From Akkermansiaceae bacterium (GTDB lineage: Bacteria; Verrucomicrobiota; Verrucomicrobiia; Verrucomicrobiales; Akkermansiaceae), in contig JAPKDA010000015.1 in NCBI GenBank assembly GCA_028822695.1, positions 1 through 35,124 on the forward strand: a stretch of 35,124 nt of DNA, written 5' to 3'. Shown in pieces: positions 16,155 to 24,294 of this stretch; within the stretch, counting starts at the first letter, position 1, and each line of letters opens with the position of its first letter. The notes under the pieces are model-generated. The model was given only the letters and a program-made list of their open reading frames with translations. It was not told the origin of the DNA and did no database searches. The position numbers and the translations under genes are program-made.

Positions 16155-16715
16155 ATGGAACAACGAAAAAATATGAACTGGTTGATTTTTGCGCTGATGA
16201 CGGTGGCTTGTTGGGGGCTGTATGGGATTTTACTGCATGCCGGACAGGTGGGGATGAAGGATCCGGAGTTAGGTCGCTATAAGGCGTTTCTGTTTGTGGG
16301 GATTGCTTATTTCATCACGGCGGTGGTGGCGCCGTTGGTGGTGTTGTTGATGTCGAAGAACATGAATTGGTCAATGCCGCCGAGGGGGATGTGGTTGTCG
16401 TTGTTGGCGGGGATTCTCGGAGCGATTGGCGCGTTTTGCGTGTTGCTGGCGATGGGGGCTGGCGTGAAGGGCGGGATGGGACCGGCGGTGGTGGCGGTGT
16501 CGGTGATGTCGATTGTTTTTGCGGGCGCGCCGATCGTGAATGCGATTGTGGCGTTGGTGCAGCATCCACCAGAGGGCGGGTTCAAGGCGATTCCGGTGCC
16601 GTTTGTTTTGGGGATTATGTTGGCGGCAATCGGAGGGTTCATGGTGACGAAGTTCAAGCCGACGCCTGGTAAACCGCATGCGCCGGCGGCGGTGAATGCT
16701 GAGAAATCGAGCTGA
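16155..16715 (+). CDS. EamA/DMT-like half-size membrane protein
   Basis: The 186-residue protein has about five hydrophobic segments: near residues 8-27, 44-66, 81-104, 112-134 and 146-162. Its length is about half that of a ten-helix EamA (drug/metabolite) transporter, so it may dimerise. The segment WGLYGILLHAG near the N-terminus and IGGFMVTKFKP at the end of the last helix fit the fold. A methionine at 16173 is an equally possible start. Its TGA shares a base with the ATG of the next gene, coupling it to a PaaK-like ligase. It may move a precursor or product of that ligase; the substrate is not known. Confidence 0.7.
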   Translation: MEQRKNMNWLIFALMTVACWGLYGILLHAGQVGMKDPELGRYKAFLFVGIAYFITAVVAPLVVLLMSKNMNWSMPPRGMWLSLLAGILGAIGAFCVLLAMGAGVKGGMGPAVVAVSVMSIVFAGAPIVNAIVALVQHPPEGGFKAIPVPFVLGIMLAAIGGFMVTKFKPTPGKPHAPAAVNAEKSS

Positions 16716-17941
16716 TGAAATTGGCGGAGTTTCAGCTGGGTGCGTTGAATGCCTTGGTGGGAGCGATCCTACCGGGGAACAAGTTCTACGCGGCGAAGTT
16801 GGGAGAGGTGGAGGCCTTTTCGAGTCTCTCGGATTTTGTGGAGCGGGTTCCGTTTACGACGAAGGAGGAATTGGCGACGGATTACGAGGCGCATCCACCC
16901 TACGGGACGACGCACACGCTTCCGTTGGAATTGTACAATCGGTTTCATCAGACGAGTGGGACGCGGGGGAAGCCGTTGATTTGGATGGATGATCCGGAGA
17001 GTTGGGAATGGATCCTTGGAAATTGGGAAGCGGTGTGGCGTGGTGCGGGAGTGGAGGCGGGGGATTGTGCGCTGTTTCCGTTCTCGTTCGGGCCGTTCCT
17101 GGGATTTTGGGCGGGCTTTGAGGCGGCGGCGCGGATGGGGGTGCGGGCTGTGCCGGGTGGGGGGATGTCGAGTGAGGATCGTTTGGGTTTGCTGGAGCGA
17201 TGCGGGGCGAATGTGCTGTGTTGCACGCCGACTTATGCGATCAGGCTGGCGGAGGTGGGTGAGGCGATGGGGAAGTCAGTGGCGGATTTGGGAGTGAAGA
17301 CGATCGTGGTTTGCGGTGAGCCGGGGGGAAGCATCCCGGCGGTGCGGGAGCGGATCGAGGCGGCGTGGCAGGCGAAGGTGGTGGATCATCACGGGATGAC
17401 GGAGATCGGGCCGGTGACGGTGAGTCATGAGGAGAATGCCGATTGGTTGAGGGTGCTGCACTTTTCGTATCATGCGGAGGTGATTGATCCAGAGACCTTG
17501 GCGCCGGTGGAGTTGGGGGAAGTTGGCGAGTTGGTGCTGACGACCTTGGGACGATTTGGGGCGCCGTTGTTGCGGTATCGGACGGGAGATTTGGTGAAGC
17601 CGGTGGCGGTGCCGGGGGGGGATCCGGCGGCGTTTGTGTTGGAAGGCGGGATCATCGGGCGGTCCGACGACATGGTGGTGGTGCGTGGAGTGAATATTTA
17701 TCCGAGTGCGGTGGACGCGGTGGTGCGGGGCTGTGAGGGGATTGGGGAGTATCAGGTGGAGGTGGATCAGCGGGCGGCGTTGCCGGAGTTGTTGATCCGG
17801 GTGGAGGGCGGGGAGGCGGAAGCGAAGGGATTGGAGAGGGCGTTGCGGCAGGCGTTTGGTTTGCGGATTCCGGTGGTGGGGGTTGGGGCAGGGAGTTTGC
17901 CGGTGTTTGAGGTGAAGGCGAAGCGGTGGGTGGGTTTATAG
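16715..17941 (+). CDS. PaaK-like acyl/aryl adenylate-forming ligase
   Basis: The 408-residue enzyme shows the ordered motifs of phenylacetate-CoA ligase relatives: TSGTRGKP (80-87), the ATP-phosphate loop; HHGMTEIGP (225-233); RYRTGDL (287-293), with the ribose-binding Asp; and GRSDDMVVVRGVNIYPSAVD beginning the C-terminal lid. It activates an aromatic or short acid as an acyl-AMP and transfers it to CoA or a carrier protein. It is longer than the adenylating enzyme at 2911 and keeps the lid, so the two are distinct. It is coupled to the preceding membrane protein gene. With the UbiC-like gene upstream, 4-hydroxybenzoate is a reasonable but untested substrate. Confidence 0.85.
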   Translation: MKLAEFQLGALNALVGAILPGNKFYAAKLGEVEAFSSLSDFVERVPFTTKEELATDYEAHPPYGTTHTLPLELYNRFHQTSGTRGKPLIWMDDPESWEWILGNWEAVWRGAGVEAGDCALFPFSFGPFLGFWAGFEAAARMGVRAVPGGGMSSEDRLGLLERCGANVLCCTPTYAIRLAEVGEAMGKSVADLGVKTIVVCGEPGGSIPAVRERIEAAWQAKVVDHHGMTEIGPVTVSHEENADWLRVLHFSYHAEVIDPETLAPVELGEVGELVLTTLGRFGAPLLRYRTGDLVKPVAVPGGDPAAFVLEGGIIGRSDDMVVVRGVNIYPSAVDAVVRGCEGIGEYQVEVDQRAALPELLIRVEGGEAEAKGLERALRQAFGLRIPVVGVGAGSLPVFEVKAKRWVGL

Positions 17942-17991
17942 AACCCGGAGGTCGGACTTCGGAGGAGGCTTTCGGCTTTGCCGGAGGGATT

Positions 17992-18022
17992 TGATCATGA
18001 CCGGGACGGATCATGCCACGGG
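17992..18022 (+). repeat. Dispersed tgatcatgaccgggacgg repeat
   Basis: tgatcatgaccgggacggat followed by catgccacggg is a copy of the element at 23263-23290 and is related to those at 10093 and 25304. It contains complementary gatca arms. Confidence 0.6.
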
Positions 18023-18027
18023 ATGGG

Positions 18028-18048
18028 CCTGCGGCGGGACGCCACAGG
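18028..18048 (+). repeat. GGA-loop hairpin
   Basis: cctgcggcg-gga-cgccacagg forms a 9-position stem with one mismatch and a GGA loop. The flank gcacggg recurs after the hairpin at 6669-6691. It lies between the ligase and the ABC transporter genes. Confidence 0.6.
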
Positions 18049-18143
18049 CACGGGGGAGTTTTGGTGATTGATGGGCTGGTGGAATTGGCGTTGGAAGTCG
18101 AAGCGGGTTGCAAAGATGCGGTGGGTGTTCGATGTTGTGGGGG

Positions 18144-18824
18144 ATGATTGAGGTATCGGGGCTGACCAAGGAGTATGAGACGCCAGGGGAGGTGGTGAAG
18201 GTGTTGGAGGGTGTGGAGATGAAAGTGGCGGATGGGGAGGCGGTGGCGATTGTGGGGCCGTCGGGGAGTGGGAAATCGACCTTGTTGAATTTGTTGGGCG
18301 CCTTGGATCGGCCGACGGCGGGGACGATCAAGATCGGGGAGAAGGACATTGCGGGATTTTCGGAGGAAGAGGCGGCGGTGTTTCGGAACCGGTCGCTGGG
18401 GTTTATTTTTCAGCAGCATCATTTGTTGCCGCAGTTGTCGGTGATGGAGAATGTCCTGGTGCCGCGGTTGGCGGGGGGCTGGGAGGAGAGTGAGAAGGAA
18501 ACGGAGGACCGGGCGAGGGAGTTGTTGGAGGCGGTGGGTCTTTCGAATCGACTGAAGCATTTGCCGTATCAGCTGTCGGGAGGGGAGAAGTTGCGGACGG
18601 CGGTGGCGCGGGCTTTGATCAATGAGCCGGCGTTGGTGTTGGCGGATGAGCCGACGGGGAGTCTGGATGGGGAGACGACCGGGAAGGTGGCGGATTTGCT
18701 GATGGAGTTGAACACGAAGCGCGACGTGACGCTGATCGTGGTGACGCACAACGAGGCATTGGCGAAGCAATTGGGGACGGTTTGGGAATTGGGTGGGGGT
18801 CAGCTGACAAAGACATTAGCATGA
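18144..18824 (+). CDS. ABC transporter ATPase (LolD/MacB/YbbA type)
   Basis: This 226-residue nucleotide-binding subunit carries Walker A GPSGSGKST, Q-loop FIFQQHHLLPQLSV, signature LSGGEKLRTAVARAL, Walker B LVLADEPTGSLD and H-loop VVTHN. The sequence class is the one that drives LolCDE, MacB and YbbAP mechanotransmission systems rather than ordinary channels. Signature LSGGE-K is slightly unusual where Q is common. ATG 18144 is the natural start because MIEVSGLTKEY begins the domain. Its TGA overlaps the ATG of the permease (ATGA), so subunits are made in step. Confidence 0.92.
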   Translation: MIEVSGLTKEYETPGEVVKVLEGVEMKVADGEAVAIVGPSGSGKSTLLNLLGALDRPTAGTIKIGEKDIAGFSEEEAAVFRNRSLGFIFQQHHLLPQLSVMENVLVPRLAGGWEESEKETEDRARELLEAVGLSNRLKHLPYQLSGGEKLRTAVARALINEPALVLADEPTGSLDGETTGKVADLLMELNTKRDVTLIVVTHNEALAKQLGTVWELGGGQLTKTLA

Positions 18825-21800
18825 CTGGTTGGGCATTTGTGAGACGCGGGCTGGCGCATTATCAGGCGTCGTATGTGGGGGTTCTGTTGGGCTCGGCCTT
18901 GGGGGCGATGGTGTTGTTGGGGGCCTTGTTTGCGGGGGATTCGGTGAAGGAAACGCTGCGACAGAAGGCGGAGGCGCGGGTGGGGCGGGTGGACTATATA
19001 TTCACGGGTGGGGATCGATTTTTTCGGGAGGGATTGGCGACGGTGGGGAATGAAGCGCCGTTGATGATGTTGAAGGGGAAGGCGACCGCGCAGAAAAGTG
19101 GTCGCGGGGCGGGCGGGGTGCAGGTGTTGGGGGTCGACAATTCGTTTTGGTTGATGGCTCCGGAGCCCGGGCCGGGGTTGAAGCTGGGGGAGCGGGAGGT
19201 GGCAGTGAACAAGGAGATGGCCACGCAGTTGGATGTGACGCCGGGAGATGTGGTGGTGTTGCGGTTTCAGAAGCCGGGATTGTTTTCGCGGGATGCGCCG
19301 ATGTCGGGTGAGGCGGAAGAGCCGCTGGTGGTGCGCGGGGTGGTGACGGTGGTGGTGGGTGATGATCAGTTTGGAGGGTTTCAACTGGAGGCGACGCAGC
19401 TGCCGGTGGCGACGGTGTTCATGCCGCTGGGGCGTTTGCAGGAAGTGATCGAGCAACCGGGCCGGGTGAATGTGATGTTGGCCAATGCGCCGGACGGGGA
19501 GACGGAGGAGGAAATGTTGGCGGCGATCCGGAAGCGGATGAATTTGAAGGACTACGGGTTGAAGTTGGTGGGTGTGCCCTTGGGTGAGGCGATTGAGCTT
19601 CGGTCGGAGCGGATCTTCATGGACCGGCATGTTGAGGACGTTGTCTCGGAGCTTTATCCAGATGCGGAGCCGGTGGTGACCTATCTGGCGAATACCATTG
19701 CCGCGAACGGGAAGGAGACGCCCTACTCGATGGTGGGTGCGGTGGATCGTGGGGCGGCGCCATTTTTGCCGGAAGCGCTCGGGGAGGACGGGATCGTGCT
19801 CAATGCGTGGGAGGCGGAGGATCTCGGGGCGAAGGTGGGGGACGCAGTGCGGGTGAGCTATTATCAAGTGGCGGAGGGGAATCGTTTGGAGGAGGAGAGT
19901 GCGGATTTTGTGGTGAAGGGGGTGGTGCCGTTGGAGGGGTTGGCGGCGGACGAGACGTGGATGCCGGATTTTCCGGGGATGGCGGAGGCGGAGACATCGG
20001 CGGATTGGAGTCCGGGCCTGCCTTTGGACATGACGCGGATCCGGGACAAGGATGAGGACTATTGGGATGAGTATAAGGGGACGCCGAAAGCGTTTATTTC
20101 GGCGGAGGTGGGACGGCGCTTGTGGGGGAACCGGTTTGGGGAGGTGACGGCCTTGCGGATTCCGAGGTCGGTGGCGAAGCCTCGTGAGATCAGGGCGGCC
20201 TTGAGGGAGAAACTGCGACCGGAGCAGGTGGGGATGGTAGTGACTGATTTGCGTGCTTCGGGATTGGCGGCGGCGAGTTCGCCGGTGGATATCGGGCAGC
20301 TGTTTTTGTCGATGAGCTTCTTTCTGATCGTGGCGGCGATCACGTTGGTGGCGATGTTGTTCCGGTTTAACGTGGAGTTGCGAAACCGGGAGAGTGGTCT
20401 TCTGGCGGCGGTGGGGGTGCCGGCGCGAAAGGTGATGCGGTGGAGGATGTGGGAAGCGCTGGTGGTGGTGACGGTGGGGAGTGCGGTGGCCCTGCCGCTG
20501 GCGATGGCTTACTCGGTGGGGATTTTGAGATTCATTGAAACGATCTGGGATGCGGAGGGTGACGAGAACTTCTTTGTCTTCCAGGTGAACCCGGCGACGG
20601 TGGGCATTGGAGTGGTCTCTTATATTGTGTTAGTGATGTTCGCGGTGTGGTTGGTGGCGCGGAAGCAGCGGAAGCAGGGAGTGAATCTGCGTCTGGAGGC
20701 GGGGACTGAGGAGGCGCTGCCGAGGTCGGGCGCGAAGAGTTTGGTGGGAGCAGTTATCTGTGCCTTGCTAGGACTGGCGACGATGGGGATGGGTGGAGCG
20801 ATGGGGCCTCAAGGGGCGTTTTTTGCGGCGGGATTCCTGCTTTTGTTGGCGGGGTTGTTCCTTTATCGCTGGCGATTGGGGAAGGTGGAGAGTGGGGGGA
20901 AGGGGCTGAGCATCAAGCATTTGGCGCAACTGAATGCCTCGCGGCGTCCGGCTAGAAGCCTCACTGTAACAGGGATCATGGCGAGTGGAGTTTTCCTGGT
21001 GGTGGCGGTGGCGGCGTTCCGGAAGGACACCTCTGATGACTGGAAAGAGCCGGCGGGCGGGACGGGCGGTTACGCGTTGTGGGTGGAGACGGCCGGGGTG
21101 GTGAACCGGGTGGGAGATGGGGAGGAGGCGGTGGACTATTTTGAACTTGGAGATGACAAGGGAGTGGTTGGGGCGGTGTTGCCGTTTCGGATGGGGCCGG
21201 GGGATGATGCGAGTTGTTTCAATTTGAACACGGTGCATCGTCCGCGCTTGTTGGCGACGGATACTGGTGAGCTTGCGGAGCGGGAGTCATTTACGATCAA
21301 GAAAATCGCGGAGGGTTTGGAGAAGTCGTGGAGTGTGTTGGCGGAGGAAGGAACGATGCGGGCCTTTGTGGATGAGACAACCTTGATGTGGGTCTTGAAG
21401 GCGAAGGTGGGGGATCTCATCGAGTATGAGGACGAGTTCGGGAATGCCTATGATGTGGAGATTGCGGGGGCCTTGGCTGACTCGGTTTTCCAAGGGCACT
21501 TCGTGGTGAATGAAGATCGGTTTTTGGAGCACTATCCCTCGGCGGGTGGCTACGGGATGTTTTTGGCGGAAGCGAGTGGAGAGGCGGGAGCGGCGCAGGC
21601 GGCGGTGCAGAAGAGCATGGCGGACCGAGGAGTGGAGGTGGGGATGACGACGGGGCGGCTGAAGGCGTTTCACGGGGTGGAGAATACCTACATTGCTATT
21701 TTCCATGTGTTGGGAGGACTGGGCGTGATTCTGGGTGCGGCCGGGTTGGGATTGGTGACGGCGCGGAATTTGGCAGAGCGGCGGTATGAGTTTGCGGTGC

Positions 21801-22066
21801 TGCGGACGGTGGGGATTCCTGCGGCGGTGACGCGGCAGATGGTTTTCAAGGAAGTGGGGCAGTTTCTCCGATGGGGGCTGGGGATCGGGATGGTGGCGGC
21901 AGTGGTGGCGATTGTTCCGAATTTGAGTTTGGTGAATCCGGTGGTGGCTCTGGGTTGGGTGGCGGGGTTGGTGGTGGCGGTGGCGTTGAATGCTTGGGCG
22001 TGGACGTGGTTGGGGTATCGGAGATACATCAAGCGGGTGCTGAGTGTGCCGCAGGAGTTTGCGTAG
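18821..22066 (+). CDS. FtsX-family ABC permease with duplicated membrane half (YbbP-like)
   Basis: The 1081-residue permease starts with one helix (about 16-36), then a large extracytoplasmic MacB_PCD-like domain (about 40-500). Three FtsX helices (about 505-640) and two central helices (about 665-710) follow. A further helix (SLTVTGIMASGVFLVVAV) leads to a second extracytoplasmic domain and three final helices. This ten-helix, two-domain layout is like YbbP and combines in one chain what LolC and LolE do as two. Such complexes extract or push lipids, lipoproteins or hydrophobic molecules. It is coupled to the ATPase gene. No MacA-type adaptor gene is next to it. Confidence 0.88.
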   Translation: MTGWAFVRRGLAHYQASYVGVLLGSALGAMVLLGALFAGDSVKETLRQKAEARVGRVDYIFTGGDRFFREGLATVGNEAPLMMLKGKATAQKSGRGAGGVQVLGVDNSFWLMAPEPGPGLKLGEREVAVNKEMATQLDVTPGDVVVLRFQKPGLFSRDAPMSGEAEEPLVVRGVVTVVVGDDQFGGFQLEATQLPVATVFMPLGRLQEVIEQPGRVNVMLANAPDGETEEEMLAAIRKRMNLKDYGLKLVGVPLGEAIELRSERIFMDRHVEDVVSELYPDAEPVVTYLANTIAANGKETPYSMVGAVDRGAAPFLPEALGEDGIVLNAWEAEDLGAKVGDAVRVSYYQVAEGNRLEEESADFVVKGVVPLEGLAADETWMPDFPGMAEAETSADWSPGLPLDMTRIRDKDEDYWDEYKGTPKAFISAEVGRRLWGNRFGEVTALRIPRSVAKPREIRAALREKLRPEQVGMVVTDLRASGLAAASSPVDIGQLFLSMSFFLIVAAITLVAMLFRFNVELRNRESGLLAAVGVPARKVMRWRMWEALVVVTVGSAVALPLAMAYSVGILRFIETIWDAEGDENFFVFQVNPATVGIGVVSYIVLVMFAVWLVARKQRKQGVNLRLEAGTEEALPRSGAKSLVGAVICALLGLATMGMGGAMGPQGAFFAAGFLLLLAGLFLYRWRLGKVESGGKGLSIKHLAQLNASRRPARSLTVTGIMASGVFLVVAVAAFRKDTSDDWKEPAGGTGGYALWVETAGVVNRVGDGEEAVDYFELGDDKGVVGAVLPFRMGPGDDASCFNLNTVHRPRLLATDTGELAERESFTIKKIAEGLEKSWSVLAEEGTMRAFVDETTLMWVLKAKVGDLIEYEDEFGNAYDVEIAGALADSVFQGHFVVNEDRFLEHYPSAGGYGMFLAEASGEAGAAQAAVQKSMADRGVEVGMTTGRLKAFHGVENTYIAIFHVLGGLGVILGAAGLGLVTARNLAERRYEFAVLRTVGIPAAVTRQMVFKEVGQFLRWGLGIGMVAAVVAIVPNLSLVNPVVALGWVAGLVVAVALNAWAWTWLGYRRYIKRVLSVPQEFA

Positions 22067-22079
22067 TCGTGGCTGTCGC

Positions 22080-22212
22080 GTCTCGCGGCAGGCCGTTCCT
22101 GCGGCGTCTCGCCGCAAGGGTTGGAAGGAGGGGAATTAGCGAGTGTCGAAATTCGGTTTGTTGTGCTAAGGCCTCGGCGGGACGCCGAGGGAACGGCCTG
22201 CGGCAGGATGCC
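22080..22212. repeat. Inverted pair of palindromic repeats
   Basis: The left arm (about 22083-22115) contains gcggcg-tct-cgccgc and caggccgttcctgcgg. The right arm contains cctcggcg-gga-cgccgagg (22172-22190) followed by gaacggcctgcggca. The arms are near reverse complements over about 32 bases, giving a composite element like a bacterial interspersed mosaic element. It fills the gap between the permease and esterase genes. Confidence 0.75.
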
Positions 22213-22270
22213 TCAGCCACGAGGAGAAGATGTCGATTGAATTGGTGGATTGGGATCGTAGGGTGGGGTG

Positions 22271-23296
22271 ATGAAGGCGCTTGCGATATTGATGCTGATG
22301 ACGGGGATGGCTTTGGCGGGGGAGTGGGTGAATTTGTGGCCGGGGGAGGCACCGGGAGCGAAGCGTCCGCCGGCGGGGACAGAGGAGGTCAAAGGTGGCT
22401 GGAGGTTTTCGCAGATCGAAGTGCCGCAGTACATCCTGTTCAAGCCGAAGAATGCGAATGGGACGGGGGTGGTTGTTTTTCCAGGCGGTGGGTACGGGGG
22501 GTTGGCGGCAGATCACGAAGGGAAGCAAGTGGGCGAGTGGTTTGCGGAGCGTGGGGTGACGGCGGTGGTGGTGAAGTATCGCGTGGGGAAAGCGGAATTG
22601 GGGTATCATTTTCCGGTGCCGTACATGGATGCCCGACGGGCAATTCGGACCATGCGGGCCAAGGCGGGGGAGCTTGGAGTGGATCCGGGGAAGGTCGGGG
22701 TGATGGGATTTTCGGCAGGCGGGCACTTGACATCGATGTGTGCGACGATGTTTGAAGAGAAGTACGCGGAGGAGACGTCGGATGTGATTGATGCGGTGAG
22801 TTGCCGACCGGACTTTGCGATTTTGTGTTATCCGGTGATCGCGATGGGTGAGCGGTATTGCCACAGCGGTTCGGTGAAGAATTTGTTGGGTCCGAATCCG
22901 ACGAAGGAAGCCTTGGCGCGGTGTAACACGGCGCTACGGGTGACGGAGAAGACGCCGCCGATTTTTATCGTGCATTCTGCGGATGATGGAGCGGTGCCCT
23001 TGCGGAACGGGACGGAGTTTGCGGCGCGATGTGCAGAAAAGAAGGTGCCGGTGAATGCGGCGATCTTCAGCCAGGGCGGGCACGGCTATGGTTTGGCCGG
23101 GCGGGGGGATTCGGCGGGGTGGCCGGTGAGGTTGGAGGAGTGGTTGATAGGGCGGAAGCTGGCGGAGCGAGGGGAGGAATGGGGAATGGGAAGAGAACAC
23201 CCAATGTCGAACAAGGAATGCCCAATTTCCAAGGGACAGCTTGCGGCTAGCGCCGTGGATTTTGATCACGACCGGGACGGTCATGCCGCGTTCTAG
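22271..23296 (+). CDS. Secreted alpha/beta-hydrolase (BD-FAE/acetyl esterase type) with a repeat-encoded tail
   Basis: The 341-residue protein has a short signal peptide (MKALAILMLMTGMALAG) and the alpha/beta-hydrolase order: oxyanion segment FPGGGYGGLA (70-79), nucleophile GFSAGG (Ser148), Asp in HSADDG (Asp239) and His in GGHGYG (His271). This is the layout of xylan or acetyl esterases, so it probably removes acyl groups from sugars outside the cytoplasm. The natural domain ends near residue 300. Residues about 303-341 are encoded by two dispersed intergenic repeats, an apparent read-through extension. The stop TAG shares CTAG with the stop of the convergent protease gene. ATG 22271 was chosen over the GTG just before it. 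Confidence 0.88.
   Translation: MKALAILMLMTGMALAGEWVNLWPGEAPGAKRPPAGTEEVKGGWRFSQIEVPQYILFKPKNANGTGVVVFPGGGYGGLAADHEGKQVGEWFAERGVTAVVVKYRVGKAELGYHFPVPYMDARRAIRTMRAKAGELGVDPGKVGVMGFSAGGHLTSMCATMFEEKYAEETSDVIDAVSCRPDFAILCYPVIAMGERYCHSGSVKNLLGPNPTKEALARCNTALRVTEKTPPIFIVHSADDGAVPLRNGTEFAARCAEKKVPVNAAIFSQGGHGYGLAGRGDSAGWPVRLEEWLIGRKLAERGEEWGMGREHPMSNKECPISKGQLAASAVDFDHDRDGHAAF
23194..23236 (+). repeat. Dispersed 'cccaatgtcgaacaagg' repeat within an esterase tail
   Basis: gaacacccaatgtcgaacaa plus ggaatgcccaatttccaagg matches the intergenic copy at 13941-13981 almost base for base. Here it is translated in frame as part of the C-terminal tail of the esterase. Confidence 0.8.
23263..23290 (+). repeat. 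Dispersed tgatcacgaccgggacgg repeat at convergent gene ends
   Basis: tgatcacgaccgggacggtc followed by atgccgcg matches 17992-18022. It encodes the last residues of the esterase tail and ends two bases before the stop codon of the minus-strand protease gene. Confidence 0.7.
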
Positions 23297-24186
23297 CGAT
23301 GTTTGCGGCGGTCCTCGGCGATGAGGGTGGCGACGGTGGCGGGGTCGAGGGTGCGGAGGGAGCTGTGGCGGAGTTTGGGGTAGGGTAGGAGTTGTGAGGG
23401 GATGACGCGGCTGGCGATGCCGACGAGGCGACCTTCGGCGTCGAAGACCGGGCCGCCGCTGTCTCCTTTGGCGAGGGGGACGGTGGTGCGGATGACAATC
23501 GCGGAGGGATGGTTGGAGTTGAGGGAGGTCATCTTTCCGGCGGAGGTGCCGCGGTAGGGAGTGGCCCAGTTGCCGGAGGAGAAGAGGATGTCTTCGTCGC
23601 CTGGTGGTTTGTTGCGGAGTTTGAAACACGCGGAGGTGCGGACGGGAAGTTTGATGAGGGCGATGTCGCGTTCGGGGAAGCTCTTGACGATGCGCAGGGT
23701 GCGGACGGTGATGTGGCTGACGGGGACGGCGGTGCCGGATTCGAGGTCGGGGCTGTAAGCGATGAGCTTGTTGGGGAAGGTCACGCGAGTCGGGGCCTGG
23801 CTGTTTCCGGTGGACTTGAACCGGCTACTTTGTCGATGGACGTGGATGGTGGGGCCCGGGGCGGAGCTTGATCCGGAGATGGAAAGAACGGTGTCGAGAG
23901 GGGGGTCGGTGATGACATGCGCCGCGGTGAGGGCATAGCCATCGCGGGTGATGAGGGTGCCCATGCCGAGGCCGCCATCGTAGGAGAATCGGTTTTTACT
24001 CCGGATGATACTGCTGCCCTTGATGATTTGCACGGAGCGCGAGAGGCCGAATTCCTTGGGGGTCTCCTCGAGGTGCCAGGCGGAGCGGTGGTTGGAATAG
24101 GCGGCGAGTTTCTCCTCCGGAGATGAGCTGTAGAAGCTGCTGCAGCCGGTGAGGGCGAAGGCTGCGATGAGGAGGAGGCGGAGCAT
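23293..24186 (-). CDS. Trypsin-like serine protease lipoprotein
   Basis: The 297-residue protein has a lipoprotein signal with lipobox ALTGC (Cys15). A trypsin-like (S1) domain shows the catalytic triad: His90 in LTAAH, Asp174 in RDIALIKL and Ser243 in KGDSGGPVF. It should be anchored in a membrane on the periplasmic or outer side and degrade or process exported proteins. No PDZ domain follows, unlike DegP. The length is typical for a single protease domain plus a linker. It is monocistronic on the minus strand; the end meets the esterase gene at a shared CTAG. Confidence 0.88.
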   Translation of the reverse strand: MLRLLLIAAFALTGCSSFYSSSPEEKLAAYSNHRSAWHLEETPKEFGLSRSVQIIKGSSIIRSKNRFSYDGGLGMGTLITRDGYALTAAHVITDPPLDTVLSISGSSSAPGPTIHVHRQSSRFKSTGNSQAPTRVTFPNKLIAYSPDLESGTAVPVSHITVRTLRIVKSFPERDIALIKLPVRTSACFKLRNKPPGDEDILFSSGNWATPYRGTSAGKMTSLNSNHPSAIVIRTTVPLAKGDSGGPVFDAEGRLVGIASRVIPSQLLPYPKLRHSSLRTLDPATVATLIAEDRRKHR

Positions 24187-24193
24187 GGGGGGG

Positions 24194-24220
24194 CAGTTAT
24201 CCGTTATTGGTGATCAGGGA
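24194..24220 (+). repeat. Dispersed gttatccgttattggt repeat
   Basis: cagttatccgttattggtga followed by tcaggga recurs at 29844-29871 with few changes. It lies in the 108-base gap between the protease and PpiC-like genes. A weak copy of the 'cgaacatggaa' repeat (24239-24273) follows it. Confidence 0.65.
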
Positions 24221-24294
24221 GGAGGCGGGGCAGTGAGGAGAGAAGATCCAATGGCGAACATGGAATGTCCAGGGGGGAGAGGCTGGGGATGGAA

